From assembly GCF_050871315.1 (NCBI RefSeq), contig NZ_JBJLRE010000002.1: a DNA stretch of 64,000 bases; one strand, 5' to 3'. Below are positions 24,578 through 32,373 of the stretch, in pieces. The stretch's first letter is position 1. Every line of letters starts with the position of its first letter. The position numbers and the translations under genes were made by a program. This stretch comes from Kineococcus gynurae. Lineage in GTDB: Bacteria; Actinomycetota; Actinomycetes; Actinomycetales; Kineococcaceae. The notes beneath the pieces are model-generated. The model was not told the origin of the DNA and searched no databases. It saw only the letters and a list, made by a program, of their open reading frames with translations.

Positions 24578-25183
24578 ATGAGCATCTACGTCGTGCGGCA
24601 CGGCCAGACGGAATGGAGCGTCGCGGGCCGGCACACCGGCACCACCGACATCCCGCTCACCCCCACCGGGGAGCGCCAGGCGGCCGCGCTGCGACCCGTC
24701 TTCGCCGACCTCGCCCCCCGCGCGGTGCTGGTCAGTCCCCGCCATCGCGCGCGACGGACCGCGGAGCTCGCCGGTCTGGCCGCCACCGAGGTCTGCGAGG
24801 ACCTCGCCGAGTGGGACTACGGCGACGCCGAGGGGCGGACCACGACGGAGCTCTCGGCCGAGCGGGGGCGGGAGTGGTCGGTGTGGGCGGACGGGGTGGG
24901 TCCGGGCGCCACCCCGGGCGAGACCGTCGAGGCCGTCGCCGAGAGGGCCGGGCGGGTGCTGCACCGGGCGACGTCGCTGCTGCGGGGGGAGGGGGAGTCC
25001 GAGGCGGGCGTCGTGGTGCTGGTCGCCCACGGGCACCTCCTGCGCATCCTCACCGCGACCTGGCTCGGGCTGGAACCCCGTGCGGGGCAGCACTTCGCGC
25101 TCGACGCCGGGACCTGGGGCGAGTTGGGGCGCGAGCACGGGCGGCCGGTCCTCTCCCGGTGGAGCGTTCCCCCGGTCCTCTGA
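24578..25183 (+). CDS. Histidine phosphatase-family protein (phosphoglycerate mutase-like)
   Basis: 201 residues. Starts with the catalytic RHG motif (IYVVRHGQTEWSVAGRHTGTTDIPLTPTGERQAAAL). It continues with VSPRHRARRTAELAG, acid residue region LAEWDYGDAEGRTTTEL, and a second catalytic His in VVLVAHGHLLRILTATWL. Small actinobacterial members act as phosphatases on sugar phosphates or nucleotides rather than as true glycolytic mutases; the substrate cannot be told from sequence. No Shine-Dalgarno; see the leaderless -10 just upstream. Confidence 0.88.
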   Translation: MSIYVVRHGQTEWSVAGRHTGTTDIPLTPTGERQAAALRPVFADLAPRAVLVSPRHRARRTAELAGLAATEVCEDLAEWDYGDAEGRTTTELSAERGREWSVWADGVGPGATPGETVEAVAERAGRVLHRATSLLRGEGESEAGVVVLVAHGHLLRILTATWLGLEPRAGQHFALDAGTWGELGREHGRPVLSRWSVPPVL

Positions 25184-25195
25184 CCTCTTGTCACC

Positions 25196-25225
25196 GACAC
25201 GTCACCGATATATCGTTGACGTGTC
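25196..25225 (+). promoter_or_regulatory. 30-bp palindromic operator, probable PadR site
   Basis: GACACGTCA and TGACGTGTC flank a central CGATATATCG. All are symmetric about the same centre, with a single mismatched pair (25205/25216). It lies 43 bases before the padR-type start and 12 after the preceding stop. PadR regulators commonly bind AT-centred dyads and repress themselves. A hairpin terminator is less likely because no T-run follows and the AT centre would form part of the stem. Confidence 0.6.
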
Positions 25226-25268
25226 GTCGCGATGGTCGCGGCGATCGACAGGAGAGAAGAGGCGCACC

Positions 25269-26015
25269 GTGCGCGACGACGATCGAGAAGAACAGGGCCC
25301 CGGCCGGGGCCGCCGCCGACGCAACCCCGGGTTCCCCGGGTTCGGCGCTTTCCCCGGGTTCGGCGGTCAGGCCGGCCCCGACCGGTTCGGCGGGGGGTAC
25401 CGCGCGGCCGGGCGCGGCCCCGGTGGCCCCGGTGGTCCGGGCCGCGGAGGCCGGGGGCGGGGTCCCTTCGGCGAGGGCGGCCCGGGTTTCGGCCCCGGTT
25501 TCGGCCCCGGTTTCGACCCGGGGTTCGGTCCCTTCGGCGGCCGGGGGCGCGGGCGTCGACCCCGCGGTGACGTGCGGGCCGCCGTGCTGGTCCTGCTGGC
25601 CGAGGGGCCGAGCAACGGCTACCGCATCATCAGCGAGGTGGAGGCCCGCAGCAACGGGGCCTGGAAGCCCAGTCCGGGTTCGGTCTACCCGACCCTGCAG
25701 CAGTTGCAGGACGAGGGGTTGGTGAGTGCCGACCCGAGCGACGCCAAGCAGTTCACGCTCACCGAGGAGGGGCGCCGGCACGTCGCCGAGCACCACTCCG
25801 GTCCGGCCCCGTGGGAGTCCCCGGAGTTCCAGGGCGAGGACGGCGACGCCCACGAGGTGGCGCGTCAGGTCAAGCAGATCATGATGACGATGCAGCAGAT
25901 CCGGATGGCCGGTCGGCCGGGCGACGTCCGCCGCGTCGGCGACGCCCTGGAGCGCTGCCGGCAGGAGCTGACCGCGATCCTCAGCGAGGACCTGCGGAGC
26001 GGACGCGGGGAATGA
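25269..26015 (+). CDS. PadR-family transcriptional regulator with Gly-rich N-terminus
   Basis: 248 residues from GTG 25269. The first 95 residues are a low-complexity Gly/Pro/Arg/Phe tail with repeats such as PGFGAFPGFGG and GFGPGFGPGFDPGFG, followed by the PadR winged helix (GDVRAAVLVLLAEGPSNGYRIISEVE, KPSPGSVYPTLQQLQDEGLVS, FTLTEEGRRHVAEH) and a C-terminal dimerisation helix. It probably represses its own promoter through the palindrome just upstream and may regulate a distant exporter. The upstream reading frame in the phosphatase gene is an extension without signal. The last 35 bases overlap the convergent gene at 25981. Confidence 0.88.
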   Translation: MRDDDREEQGPGRGRRRRNPGFPGFGAFPGFGGQAGPDRFGGGYRAAGRGPGGPGGPGRGGRGRGPFGEGGPGFGPGFGPGFDPGFGPFGGRGRGRRPRGDVRAAVLVLLAEGPSNGYRIISEVEARSNGAWKPSPGSVYPTLQQLQDEGLVSADPSDAKQFTLTEEGRRHVAEHHSGPAPWESPEFQGEDGDAHEVARQVKQIMMTMQQIRMAGRPGDVRRVGDALERCRQELTAILSEDLRSGRGE

Positions 26016-26628
26016 CGACCGCCAGTTCCACCACGGGCGTCAGCGCGAACTGCAACGGCCAGGACGCCGGGTCCGGCCCGGCCTCGCGGTAGAGCGAGGC
26101 GCGCACGGCCAGGTTCGACGCGACCGGGTGGGGGTCCGGGTCCGGACCCCGGTCCAGGGACAGCTGACGGGCCACGGAGGGGGCCGTCCGGGGACGCACC
26201 GGGGCGGTGCTGGCCAGGGCGCCGCCGCGGTGGTGGCGGACGTGGTCGAGGACCCAGGTGGGGTGCACCCGGACCCCCGAGACCGTGGTCAGCAGCAGCG
26301 TGGTGGCCGGGTCGGCGACCAGGGCGTCGGCGGCCGCGAGGGCGGGTCCCGGGTGCAGGCTGCCGACCAGGGCGACGTCGTCGACGAGGGCGACGAGCGG
26401 GGCCCAGTGCGCGAGCAGCCGTTCGGTCTCGCCGACCGCACCGGCGGCGGTGGCGGCGACCACCACCAGGGTCGGGACCCCGCCCGCCGCGGCCTCGTCG
26501 GCGGCCGCGACGAGGTGCTCGAGGGTGTTCTCCAGCCCGCGCTGGGGCGCGACGGCCGGGGGCACCGGCAGGCCGATGACAGCCCGTTCCACCTGAACAC
26601 CCTCAGTCACGGCTCCACTGAAGCGCAT
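25981..26628 (-). CDS. Degenerate glycosyltransferase-like (GT-A fold) protein
   Basis: 215 residues. The pattern resembles family-2-like glycosyltransferases: TLVVVAATA near the N-terminus, TLLLTTVSGVRVHPTWVLDHV where TDAD-x-VPPDWL normally stands, and HPVASNLAVRASLYREAGP matching the usual HGANLGVRASAYLAAGG. The Asp residues of the nucleotide-sugar/metal site are missing (TTVSG), so it may be inactive or noncatalytic. A later GTG start at 26592 is possible. Convergent with and overlapping padR. Family assignment is from pattern resemblance only. Confidence 0.55.
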   Translation of the reverse strand: MRFSGAVTEGVQVERAVIGLPVPPAVAPQRGLENTLEHLVAAADEAAAGGVPTLVVVAATAAGAVGETERLLAHWAPLVALVDDVALVGSLHPGPALAAADALVADPATTLLLTTVSGVRVHPTWVLDHVRHHRGGALASTAPVRPRTAPSVARQLSLDRGPDPDPHPVASNLAVRASLYREAGPDPASWPLQFALTPVVELAVVIPRVRSAGPR

Positions 26629-26684
26629 CGGCGCCCCGGGCGCGGCGCGGGGCGCGCCGTCCGGACCGTGTCGGAGGTGGGGGG

Positions 26685-26690
26685 CAGGGT
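26685..26690 (+). promoter_or_regulatory. Candidate leaderless -10 (CAGGGT, 6 nt before ATG 26697)
   Basis: Same hexamer type and spacing as at the other starts listed; the GGAGG further upstream is too distant (about 18 nt) to act as ribosome-binding site. Confidence 0.4.
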
Positions 26691-26696
26691 GGGCGC

Positions 26697-27587
26697 ATGA
26701 CCTCGACGGACGACACCCCCGGCTCCTCGGCCCGCCTGGACGGACGGGCCGGCTACGACCCGCGCTTCCTGGCCCCCGGGCCGCTGCTCCCGGTCCCGCT
26801 GCCCACCGACGGGGCCGAGGTCGTGGTCCTGCCCTACACCCACTTCTCGGTCGTCCACCGACCTGACCGTCGGCTGGCCGCGGCCACCGTCGTGGCCGTC
26901 GACGGGGGCGCGCTGCGCGACGTCGAACGGGGCGGCGACGGGTGGTTCCTCGACCCGCGGCTGCCGACCGACGCCCAGGCGGGCAACGAGCTCTACGCCC
27001 GCAACGAGCTCGACCGCGGGCACCTGGTGCGCCGGCGGGACCCGGTGTGGGGTGAGCCCGACGTCGCCCGGGCGGCCAACGCGGACACGTTCAGCTACAC
27101 CAACGCCGCGCCGCAGCACTCCCGCTTCAACCAGTCCCTGGAGCTGTGGCTGGGGCTGGAGGACCACGTGCTCGACTACGCCCGCCGCTACGACCAGCGG
27201 ATGGTCGTGGTCACCGGGCCGGTGTTCGCCGAGGACGACCCGGAGTACCGCGGGGTGCGCATCCCGCGCCGGTTCTTCAAGGTCGCCGCCTACCTGACCC
27301 GCACCCCGGTGGGCGAGCCCGAGCCCGCCCTGGCCGCCGTGGGGTTCGTCCTCGACCAGACACCCCTGGTCGAGGAGGTCGCCCGCGCCTCGGCCGAGCA
27401 GGTGCCGCCCCTGGGGGCCTTCCGGACCTTCCAGGTCCCGGTCGCCGACGTGGCCGCCCTGACCGCGCTCGACCTCGGCCCGTCGGTCGCGGCCGACCGG
27501 CTCCCGGTCCTGGCCCCGGTGGCCGCGGCCGAGGGGGGCGTCCCGGCCTGGCGGACGGTGGCGGGCGTCTCGGACCTGCTGCTCTGA
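26697..27587 (+). CDS. DNA/RNA non-specific endonuclease (NUC1 / EndoG-like)
   Basis: 296 residues. The beta-beta-alpha metal nuclease motif is present: DRGHLVRR with catalytic His, and the downstream Asn in FSYTNAAPQHSRFNQSLELWLGLEDHVLDYA that binds the metal. VVVTGPVFAEDDPEYRGVRIPRRFFKVAAYL completes the fold. No signal peptide is visible at the N-terminus, so the protein appears cytosolic unless exported by another route. A sugar-non-specific nuclease without an export signal is notable. No inhibitor gene is adjacent. Confidence 0.87.
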   Translation: MTSTDDTPGSSARLDGRAGYDPRFLAPGPLLPVPLPTDGAEVVVLPYTHFSVVHRPDRRLAAATVVAVDGGALRDVERGGDGWFLDPRLPTDAQAGNELYARNELDRGHLVRRRDPVWGEPDVARAANADTFSYTNAAPQHSRFNQSLELWLGLEDHVLDYARRYDQRMVVVTGPVFAEDDPEYRGVRIPRRFFKVAAYLTRTPVGEPEPALAAVGFVLDQTPLVEEVARASAEQVPPLGAFRTFQVPVADVAALTALDLGPSVAADRLPVLAPVAAAEGGVPAWRTVAGVSDLLL

Positions 27588-27597
27588 GGCAGGTCCG

Positions 27598-27639
27598 AGA
27601 GTCCCGGTCGTAGAGTCCCGGTCGTAGAGTCCCGGTCGT
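27598..27639 (+). repeat. Three perfect 14-bp tandem repeats at a start codon
   Basis: AGAGTCCCGGTCGT occurs three times head to tail, directly after the nuclease gene; the last copy supplies GT of the next gene's GTG start. With the preceding T, copies two and three contain TAGAGT. The final TAGAGT lies seven bases before the GTG, so the repeat multiplies a likely leaderless -10 element. Confidence 0.9.
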
Positions 27640-28693
27640 GACCAGCACCCCGGCCCGCGTCGTCGTCGTCCACGGCTACGGCGCGAACCCTCGCAGCCAC
27701 TGGTTCGACTGGTTGCGGGCCGAGCTCGCGCCCCTCGCCGAGGTGCGGGTGGTCGAGCTGCCCGACTCCGGCTCGCCCGACGCGACGGCGTGGGACGAGG
27801 CCGTGGCCGCGACGGTGGGCGAGCCCGACGAGCGGACCGTGCTGGTGGGCCACAGCCTGGGCAGCATCACCGCGGCCCGCTACCTCGCCGCCCGACCCGC
27901 GGAGGCGGAGGTCGCGGGACTGGTCCTGCTCGCCGGGTTCGCCGATCCGCTGCCGGAGATCCCCGAGCTCGACGGTTTCGTCGGGGCCGGGCTGACCGGC
28001 GCGCTGGGCGGCCTCGCCCGGGCCCGCGCCCGGGGGCGGATCGTCGTGATCCGCTCCGACGACGACCCGGTGGTCCCGCCCGCCGCCAGCGACGTCCTCG
28101 CCGAGCGCCTCGCGGCCCCCGTCCGGGTGGTCCCCGGGGGCCGGCACTTCCTCGACCGGGAGGGCTTCACCGAGCTGCCGATCGTGGCCGAGGAGGTGCG
28201 GGCCCTCCTGGCCGCGACGCCGTTGCCGGCGACCTCGCGCCGGGTGGCCGACGCCCTGGCCGCGGCCGGGATCTCCACCGCGGTGCGGTGGCTCGACGCC
28301 TCGGCCCGGACCGCGGCCGAGGCCGCGGCGAGCCTCGGCGTGCCCGTCGGCGCCATCGCCAACAGCCTCGTCTTCACCACCGACGCCGGCCCCCTCCTGG
28401 TCCTCACCAGCGGTCGGCACCGGGTCGACCTCGACCTGCTCGCCGCCGGTGCCGGGGTCACCGGGCTGCGTCGGGCCACGCCCGCCGAGGTGCGCGCCGC
28501 CACGGGCCAGGCGATCGGCGGGGTGGCGCCCGTGGGGCACCCCGCCCCCGTCCGCACCCTGCTCGACACCGCCTTGCGTGAGCACCGGATCGTCTGGGCC
28601 GCAGCGGGGACCCCACACTCGGTCTTCCCGACCAGCGTCGAGGAACTGCTGAGGCTCACCGACGCCGCCGAGGTCGCCGTGGCCACCCGCTAG
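27638..28693 (+). CDS. Fusion of RBBP9/YdeN-type serine hydrolase and YbaK-type tRNA deacylase domain
   Basis: 351 residues in one uninterrupted frame. Residues 1-190 are an alpha/beta hydrolase of the RBBP9/YdeN kind: VVVVHGYGANPRSHWFDWL, nucleophile Ser in LVGHSLGSITAARYLA, Asp in RSDDDPVVPP and His in VPGGRHFLDREGF. Residues about 197-351 form a YbaK/ProX-like editing domain (SRRVADALAAAGI, ASLGVPVGAIANSLVFTT, SGRHRVDLDLL, TGQAIGGVAPVGHP, AAAGTPHSVFP). The catalytic Lys of E. coli-type YbaK (IVKSL) is Asn here (IANSL). Both halves keep their family lengths, so this is a true domain fusion. Function of the combination is unknown. Confidence 0.85.
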   Translation: MTSTPARVVVVHGYGANPRSHWFDWLRAELAPLAEVRVVELPDSGSPDATAWDEAVAATVGEPDERTVLVGHSLGSITAARYLAARPAEAEVAGLVLLAGFADPLPEIPELDGFVGAGLTGALGGLARARARGRIVVIRSDDDPVVPPAASDVLAERLAAPVRVVPGGRHFLDREGFTELPIVAEEVRALLAATPLPATSRRVADALAAAGISTAVRWLDASARTAAEAAASLGVPVGAIANSLVFTTDAGPLLVLTSGRHRVDLDLLAAGAGVTGLRRATPAEVRAATGQAIGGVAPVGHPAPVRTLLDTALREHRIVWAAAGTPHSVFPTSVEELLRLTDAAEVAVATR

Positions 28694-28827
28694 GCGTTCC
28701 CGCGGCCCCGAGCAGCTCGCCGGTCCGACCCCCCCGGGGGCGACCCATGACGTTCCTCACGGCCGACCCGTGCGGAACCCGACCGGATCGATGACGGTCG
28801 GCACGGGGTCGGGAACCGTTGTCGCGG

Positions 28828-28833
28828 CAGGCT
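28828..28833 (+). promoter_or_regulatory. Candidate leaderless -10 (CAGGCT, 7 nt before ATG 28841)
   Basis: Start of the ABC transporter/two-component operon; no Shine-Dalgarno precedes the ATG. Confidence 0.35.
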
Positions 28834-28840
28834 TTCCGTC

Positions 28841-29806
28841 ATGGACTCCACACGTGAGGAACTGGCCGTCGAGGTCGCCGACCTCGAACGTCGCTACCGG
28901 CTCGGCCGGGCGCCCAACGGCACCGCGCGATGGACGACCGCCGTCGCCGGGGTCAGTTTCACCGTCCGCCGCGGGGAGGTCTTCGGCCTGCTCGGCACGA
29001 ACGGGGCCGGGAAGACGTCGACCATCGACGTCGTCGCCGGGCTGGCCCGGGCCGACGCCGGGACCGTCCGGGTGCTGGGGGAGGACCCGGTGCGCGGCCG
29101 CCGGACCATTCGCCCGCGCATCGGCACCGTCCTGCAGTCCGGGGGACTTCCGGGCGGGTTGACCGTCGCCGAGGCCGGGGCGATGTGGGCGGGGACGCTG
29201 ACCGCCCCGCGGCCGCTGACCGACATCCTGCAGGTGGTCGGCCTCACCCACCGCCTCGACGTGGCCGTCGCGAGCCTCTCCGGCGGAGAGCGTCGCCGCC
29301 TCGACGTCGGCCTGGCCCTGCTGGGCGAGCCCGACCTGCTGCTCCTCGACGAACCCACCACCGGCCTCGACGCCGAGAGCCGTCGCCGGATCTGGGACCT
29401 CATCCGCGGCCTCGTCGCGACCGGCACCGCGGTGCTGCTCACGACGCACCATCTGGAGGAGGCCGAGGAACTCTCCGACCGCCTCGCGATCATGCACGCC
29501 GGTCGGATCGCCGCCGAGGGCACGGTGGCCGAGATCGTCGCCGACCACGACGCGGAGATCCGCTGGGGGGTCTCGGCGGGTGCGCCACCACCCGAGCTGC
29601 TCGGCCACGACTGCGTCGCGGTCGACGACCGGCACGTCACCGTCCGGACGACCACGTTGCAACGCAGCCTGTCCACGGTCCTGACCTGGGCCGCCGCGCA
29701 GGACCTGGTCCTCCCCGAACTCCGGGCGACCCCGGCCTCGCTGGAGACCGCGTTCCTCGACGTCGCCCGGTCCGAGAACGAGAACCCGATGGAGGTGGCG
29801 GCATGA
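28841..29806 (+). CDS. ABC transporter ATP-binding protein (ABC-2 exporter type)
   Basis: 321 residues. Walker A in GLLGTNGAGKTSTID, Q-loop VLQSGGLPGGLTV, signature LSGGERRRLDVGLALLG, Walker B LLLLDEPTTGLD and H-loop TTHHLEEAEELSD. The C-terminal 90 residues are the extension seen in drug/lipid exporter ATPases. First gene of a four-gene operon (ATPase, permease, kinase, regulator), all joined by overlapping stop/start codons. The arrangement resembles desKR/yvfRSTU loci, where the sensor controls its own exporter. Confidence 0.9.
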   Translation: MDSTREELAVEVADLERRYRLGRAPNGTARWTTAVAGVSFTVRRGEVFGLLGTNGAGKTSTIDVVAGLARADAGTVRVLGEDPVRGRRTIRPRIGTVLQSGGLPGGLTVAEAGAMWAGTLTAPRPLTDILQVVGLTHRLDVAVASLSGGERRRLDVGLALLGEPDLLLLDEPTTGLDAESRRRIWDLIRGLVATGTAVLLTTHHLEEAEELSDRLAIMHAGRIAAEGTVAEIVADHDAEIRWGVSAGAPPPELLGHDCVAVDDRHVTVRTTTLQRSLSTVLTWAAAQDLVLPELRATPASLETAFLDVARSENENPMEVAA

Positions 29807-30558
29807 GCACCGCCCTGAGCCCGATGATCTCCCTGGTCCGCGCCGAGACCGTGCTGCTGAGACGGAACCGCGCACTGAGCTTCTCCGCCGTCCTGCTCCC
29901 CGTCGGCCTCGTCGCGCTGCTGCGCGCGGTCGGCGGGGACCGGCTCGGCGGCCCCGACGGGATCGCGGCCGCGGTCAGCATGCTCTTCGGAGCGCAGCTG
30001 CTGTTCGTCGTCTACTACACGGTTCTCTCCACCGCGGTCGCCCGGCGCGAGGAAGGGGTCCTGCTGCGGTTGCGCAGCGGTGAGGCCCGCGACGGCCAGG
30101 TCCTGGCCGCCCTGTGCGCACCGGCGGTGCTCGTCACCGGGATCACCACGGTGCTGCTGGTCGGACTGGGGCGCTCGGTGATCGACCTGCCGCTTCCCGC
30201 GCAGCCGCTGCTGGTGCTGCTCGGGGTCGTGGCCGGCTGCGTCGTCTTCTCCGCCCTGGGTCTGGCCACCGCCATCTGGACCCGCAGCGTCGAGTCGGCG
30301 CAGATCACCAACCTGCCGCTGGTGGCCGTCTGCGTCCTGGGCGCCGGATTGGCCGTCCCGCTCGAGGTCCTGCCGACCGGTCTGGCGGCCGTCCTCGAAC
30401 TGACCCCGCTGGCCCCGGTGCTGGAACTCCTGCGCGCCGGCTGGAGCGGCGACGTCGTGGCCTACGACCTCGTCGGTGCGGTCGGGACGGTGCTGGCCTG
30501 GGCCGTCGTCGCGCTGGCCCTGGTCGCCTCGCGGTTCCGCTGGTCGGCCCGCGGCTGA
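29803..30558 (+). CDS. ABC-2 type permease
   Basis: 251 residues with six predicted membrane segments (VLLPVGLVALLRAV, MLFGAQLLFVVYYTVL, VTGITTVLLVGLG, PLLVLLGVVAGCVVF, LPLVAVCVLGAGLAVPL, VGTVLAWAVVALALVA). The ABC-2 family loop LELTPLAPVLELLRAGWSG is present before the last helix. Forms the membrane part of an exporter with the preceding ATPase; ATG overlaps its TGA (ATGA). The exported substrate is unknown. Confidence 0.85.
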   Translation: MSTALSPMISLVRAETVLLRRNRALSFSAVLLPVGLVALLRAVGGDRLGGPDGIAAAVSMLFGAQLLFVVYYTVLSTAVARREEGVLLRLRSGEARDGQVLAALCAPAVLVTGITTVLLVGLGRSVIDLPLPAQPLLVLLGVVAGCVVFSALGLATAIWTRSVESAQITNLPLVAVCVLGAGLAVPLEVLPTGLAAVLELTPLAPVLELLRAGWSGDVVAYDLVGAVGTVLAWAVVALALVASRFRWSARG

Positions 30559-31739
30559 TGCTCGCCCCGGCAGCTGCGAGGCTGAGGCGGATGCGGTGGT
30601 TCCAGCTCGACGACCTCGCCCGGGTGGTGCTCATCACCCGGGCGAGCCTGCTGCCCGCGTTCATCGTGCTGCCGCTGCTGGTCCTGGTCGGGCTCGCCGA
30701 GAACCGGACCGGCGTCTCGCTCGTCCCGTTCGCGGTGGTGCTGACCGCCCAGGCCGTGGCCGTGGCGATGATCGTGGACCGCAGGGTGCTGTCCCGGCCG
30801 CCCGAGCGGTGGTTGGTGCTCACGGTGGCCGCCGCCGCGCTGCTCGCCGTCGTCACCGCCCTGCTCGTGACCGGCCGTTCCGACCCCCAGCTCGCCGGAC
30901 CGCTGCTGGCCACCACGACCACGCTGGCCGTGGCCCCGTCGAGCACCGGTCGGTGGCGGACGTGGCTGGCGGTCGTCGTGCTCGCCTCGATCGCCGTACC
31001 GCTGCTCGCCAGCTCCCGGACCCCGGTGGCGGCCGTCGCCCCGTTGCTCCTCGTGAACGTCGCCGTGGGCCTCTCGGTGCGCTTCAGCATCTGGTACGTC
31101 GAGGTGCTGCGCCGGCTGCGCCGCGCCGAGCAGGACCGGGCGGCGCTCGCCGTCGCCGAGGAGCGCCTGCGTTTCGCCCGCGACCTGCACGACGTGGTCG
31201 GCCGCGACCTGTCCGCCATCGCCGTGACCGCCGACCTGACGGCCGAGCTGGCCCGGCGCGGTCGCCCCGAGGCGGCCGAGCGGGCCGAGGAGGTGCGGCG
31301 GATCGCCCAGGACTCGTTGCGGGAGGTGCGGGCCGTCGTGCGCGGGTACCGCGGGGTCCAGCTCGGCGCCGAGCTCGACGGATCGGTGGCGCTGCTGCGC
31401 TCCGCCGGGGTCCGGGCGGTCGTCGAGGGGACCGCCGACGACGTCCCCGAGGAGCTGCGCTCGGCGGTGGCCTGGGTCGTGCGGGAGGGCGTCACCAACA
31501 TCGTCCGGCACGCCGAGGCGAACCGGGCGAACATCCGCATCACGACCGGTCCGGGGGCCGTCCAGGTGGAACTGGTCAACGACGGGGTGCGCGCCCCGGT
31601 GGCCCGGGGTCTGTCCGGGGCCGGGTTGGCGGGGCTGGCCGAGCGGTTGCACCCCCTGGGTGGAACCCTCGACCACCAGGTCGTCGACGGTGAGTTCCGG
31701 CTCCGGGCGACCGTCCCGATGCAGGAGGGGCTGCGATGA
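30558..31739 (+). CDS. DesK-like sensor histidine kinase
   Basis: 393 residues. Five or six N-terminal membrane helices (to about residue 175) without a large extracellular domain, then a HisKA_3 dimerisation/phosphoacceptor helix (AEERLRFARDLHDVVGRDLSAIAV, phospho-His in DLHD), and a HATPase_c domain (VREGVTNIVRHA N-box, GLSGAGLAGLAERL G-box). Start overlaps the permease stop by one base (TGATG). Membrane-embedded sensing without a ligand domain is typical of kinases that sense membrane state or the exporter itself. Confidence 0.9.
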   Translation: MLAPAAARLRRMRWFQLDDLARVVLITRASLLPAFIVLPLLVLVGLAENRTGVSLVPFAVVLTAQAVAVAMIVDRRVLSRPPERWLVLTVAAAALLAVVTALLVTGRSDPQLAGPLLATTTTLAVAPSSTGRWRTWLAVVVLASIAVPLLASSRTPVAAVAPLLLVNVAVGLSVRFSIWYVEVLRRLRRAEQDRAALAVAEERLRFARDLHDVVGRDLSAIAVTADLTAELARRGRPEAAERAEEVRRIAQDSLREVRAVVRGYRGVQLGAELDGSVALLRSAGVRAVVEGTADDVPEELRSAVAWVVREGVTNIVRHAEANRANIRITTGPGAVQVELVNDGVRAPVARGLSGAGLAGLAERLHPLGGTLDHQVVDGEFRLRATVPMQEGLR

Positions 31740-32350
31740 CGACGCCGATCAGGGTGCTGCTGGCCGACGACGAGAACCTCGTCCGGTCGGCCGTCGCCGG
31801 GTTGCTGGACCTGGCCGACGACATCGAGGTGGTCGCCCAGGCGGCCTCGGGTCCGGAGGCGATCGCCATGGGGCGCAAGGAGGAGCCGGACGTGGCCGTG
31901 CTCGACCTGCAGATGCCCGGCGCCGACGGGCTCACCGTCGCCGCGGCCCTGCACGCCGACGTCCCGACCTGCCGGACGATGATCGTGACCAGCCACGGCC
32001 GCCCGGGGTACCTCCGGCGGGCCCTGGAGGTCGGGGTGCGGGGGTTCCTGCCGAAGACGGCCTCGGGCACCACCCTGACCGACGCGGTCCGGACGGTCGC
32101 CGCGGGCGGACGCTACGTCGACCCGGAACTGGCCGCCGACGCGATCGCGGTGGGGCAGAGCCCGTTGACCCCCCGGGAGTCCGACGTGCTGGAACTCGCC
32201 GCGGGCGGGGCGGGGATCGAGGAGATCGCGGCCAAGGTGTCGTTGTCCCCGGGGACCGTGCGCAACCACCTGTCGGCGGCCGGCGGGAAACTCGGCGTCG
32301 CCAACCGGCACGAGGCCGTGGCCAAGGCCCGCCGGCTCGGGTGGATCTGA
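31736..32350 (+). CDS. NarL/DesR-family response regulator
   Basis: 204 residues. Receiver domain with acidic pair ADDENLV, phosphoacceptor Asp in VAVLDLQMPGADG, Thr/Ser switch and Lys in GFLPKTASG. LuxR-type HTH at the C-terminus (SPLTPRESDVLELAAGGAGIEEIAAKVSLSPGTVRNHL). ATGA overlap with the kinase. Likely activates or represses the operon it ends. Confidence 0.92.
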   Translation: MTTPIRVLLADDENLVRSAVAGLLDLADDIEVVAQAASGPEAIAMGRKEEPDVAVLDLQMPGADGLTVAAALHADVPTCRTMIVTSHGRPGYLRRALEVGVRGFLPKTASGTTLTDAVRTVAAGGRYVDPELAADAIAVGQSPLTPRESDVLELAAGGAGIEEIAAKVSLSPGTVRNHLSAAGGKLGVANRHEAVAKARRLGWI

Positions 32351-32361
32351 GGGCCGTAGGG

Positions 32362-32367
32362 CAGGAT
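32362..32367 (+). promoter_or_regulatory. Candidate leaderless -10 (CAGGAT, 6 nt before GTG 32374)
   Basis: Part of GTAGGGCAGGATCG, which recurs almost exactly at 34374-34387 before another GTG start. Confidence 0.45.
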
Positions 32368-32373
32368 CGGGTC

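Noticed and set aside
25196..25225. Terminator for the histidine phosphatase gene
   Set aside because: Symmetry centre is AT-rich with no loop and no T-run; an operator explains it better.
27598..27639. CRISPR-like repeat
   Set aside because: Units are contiguous, with no spacers and only three copies; it is a simple tandem repeat.
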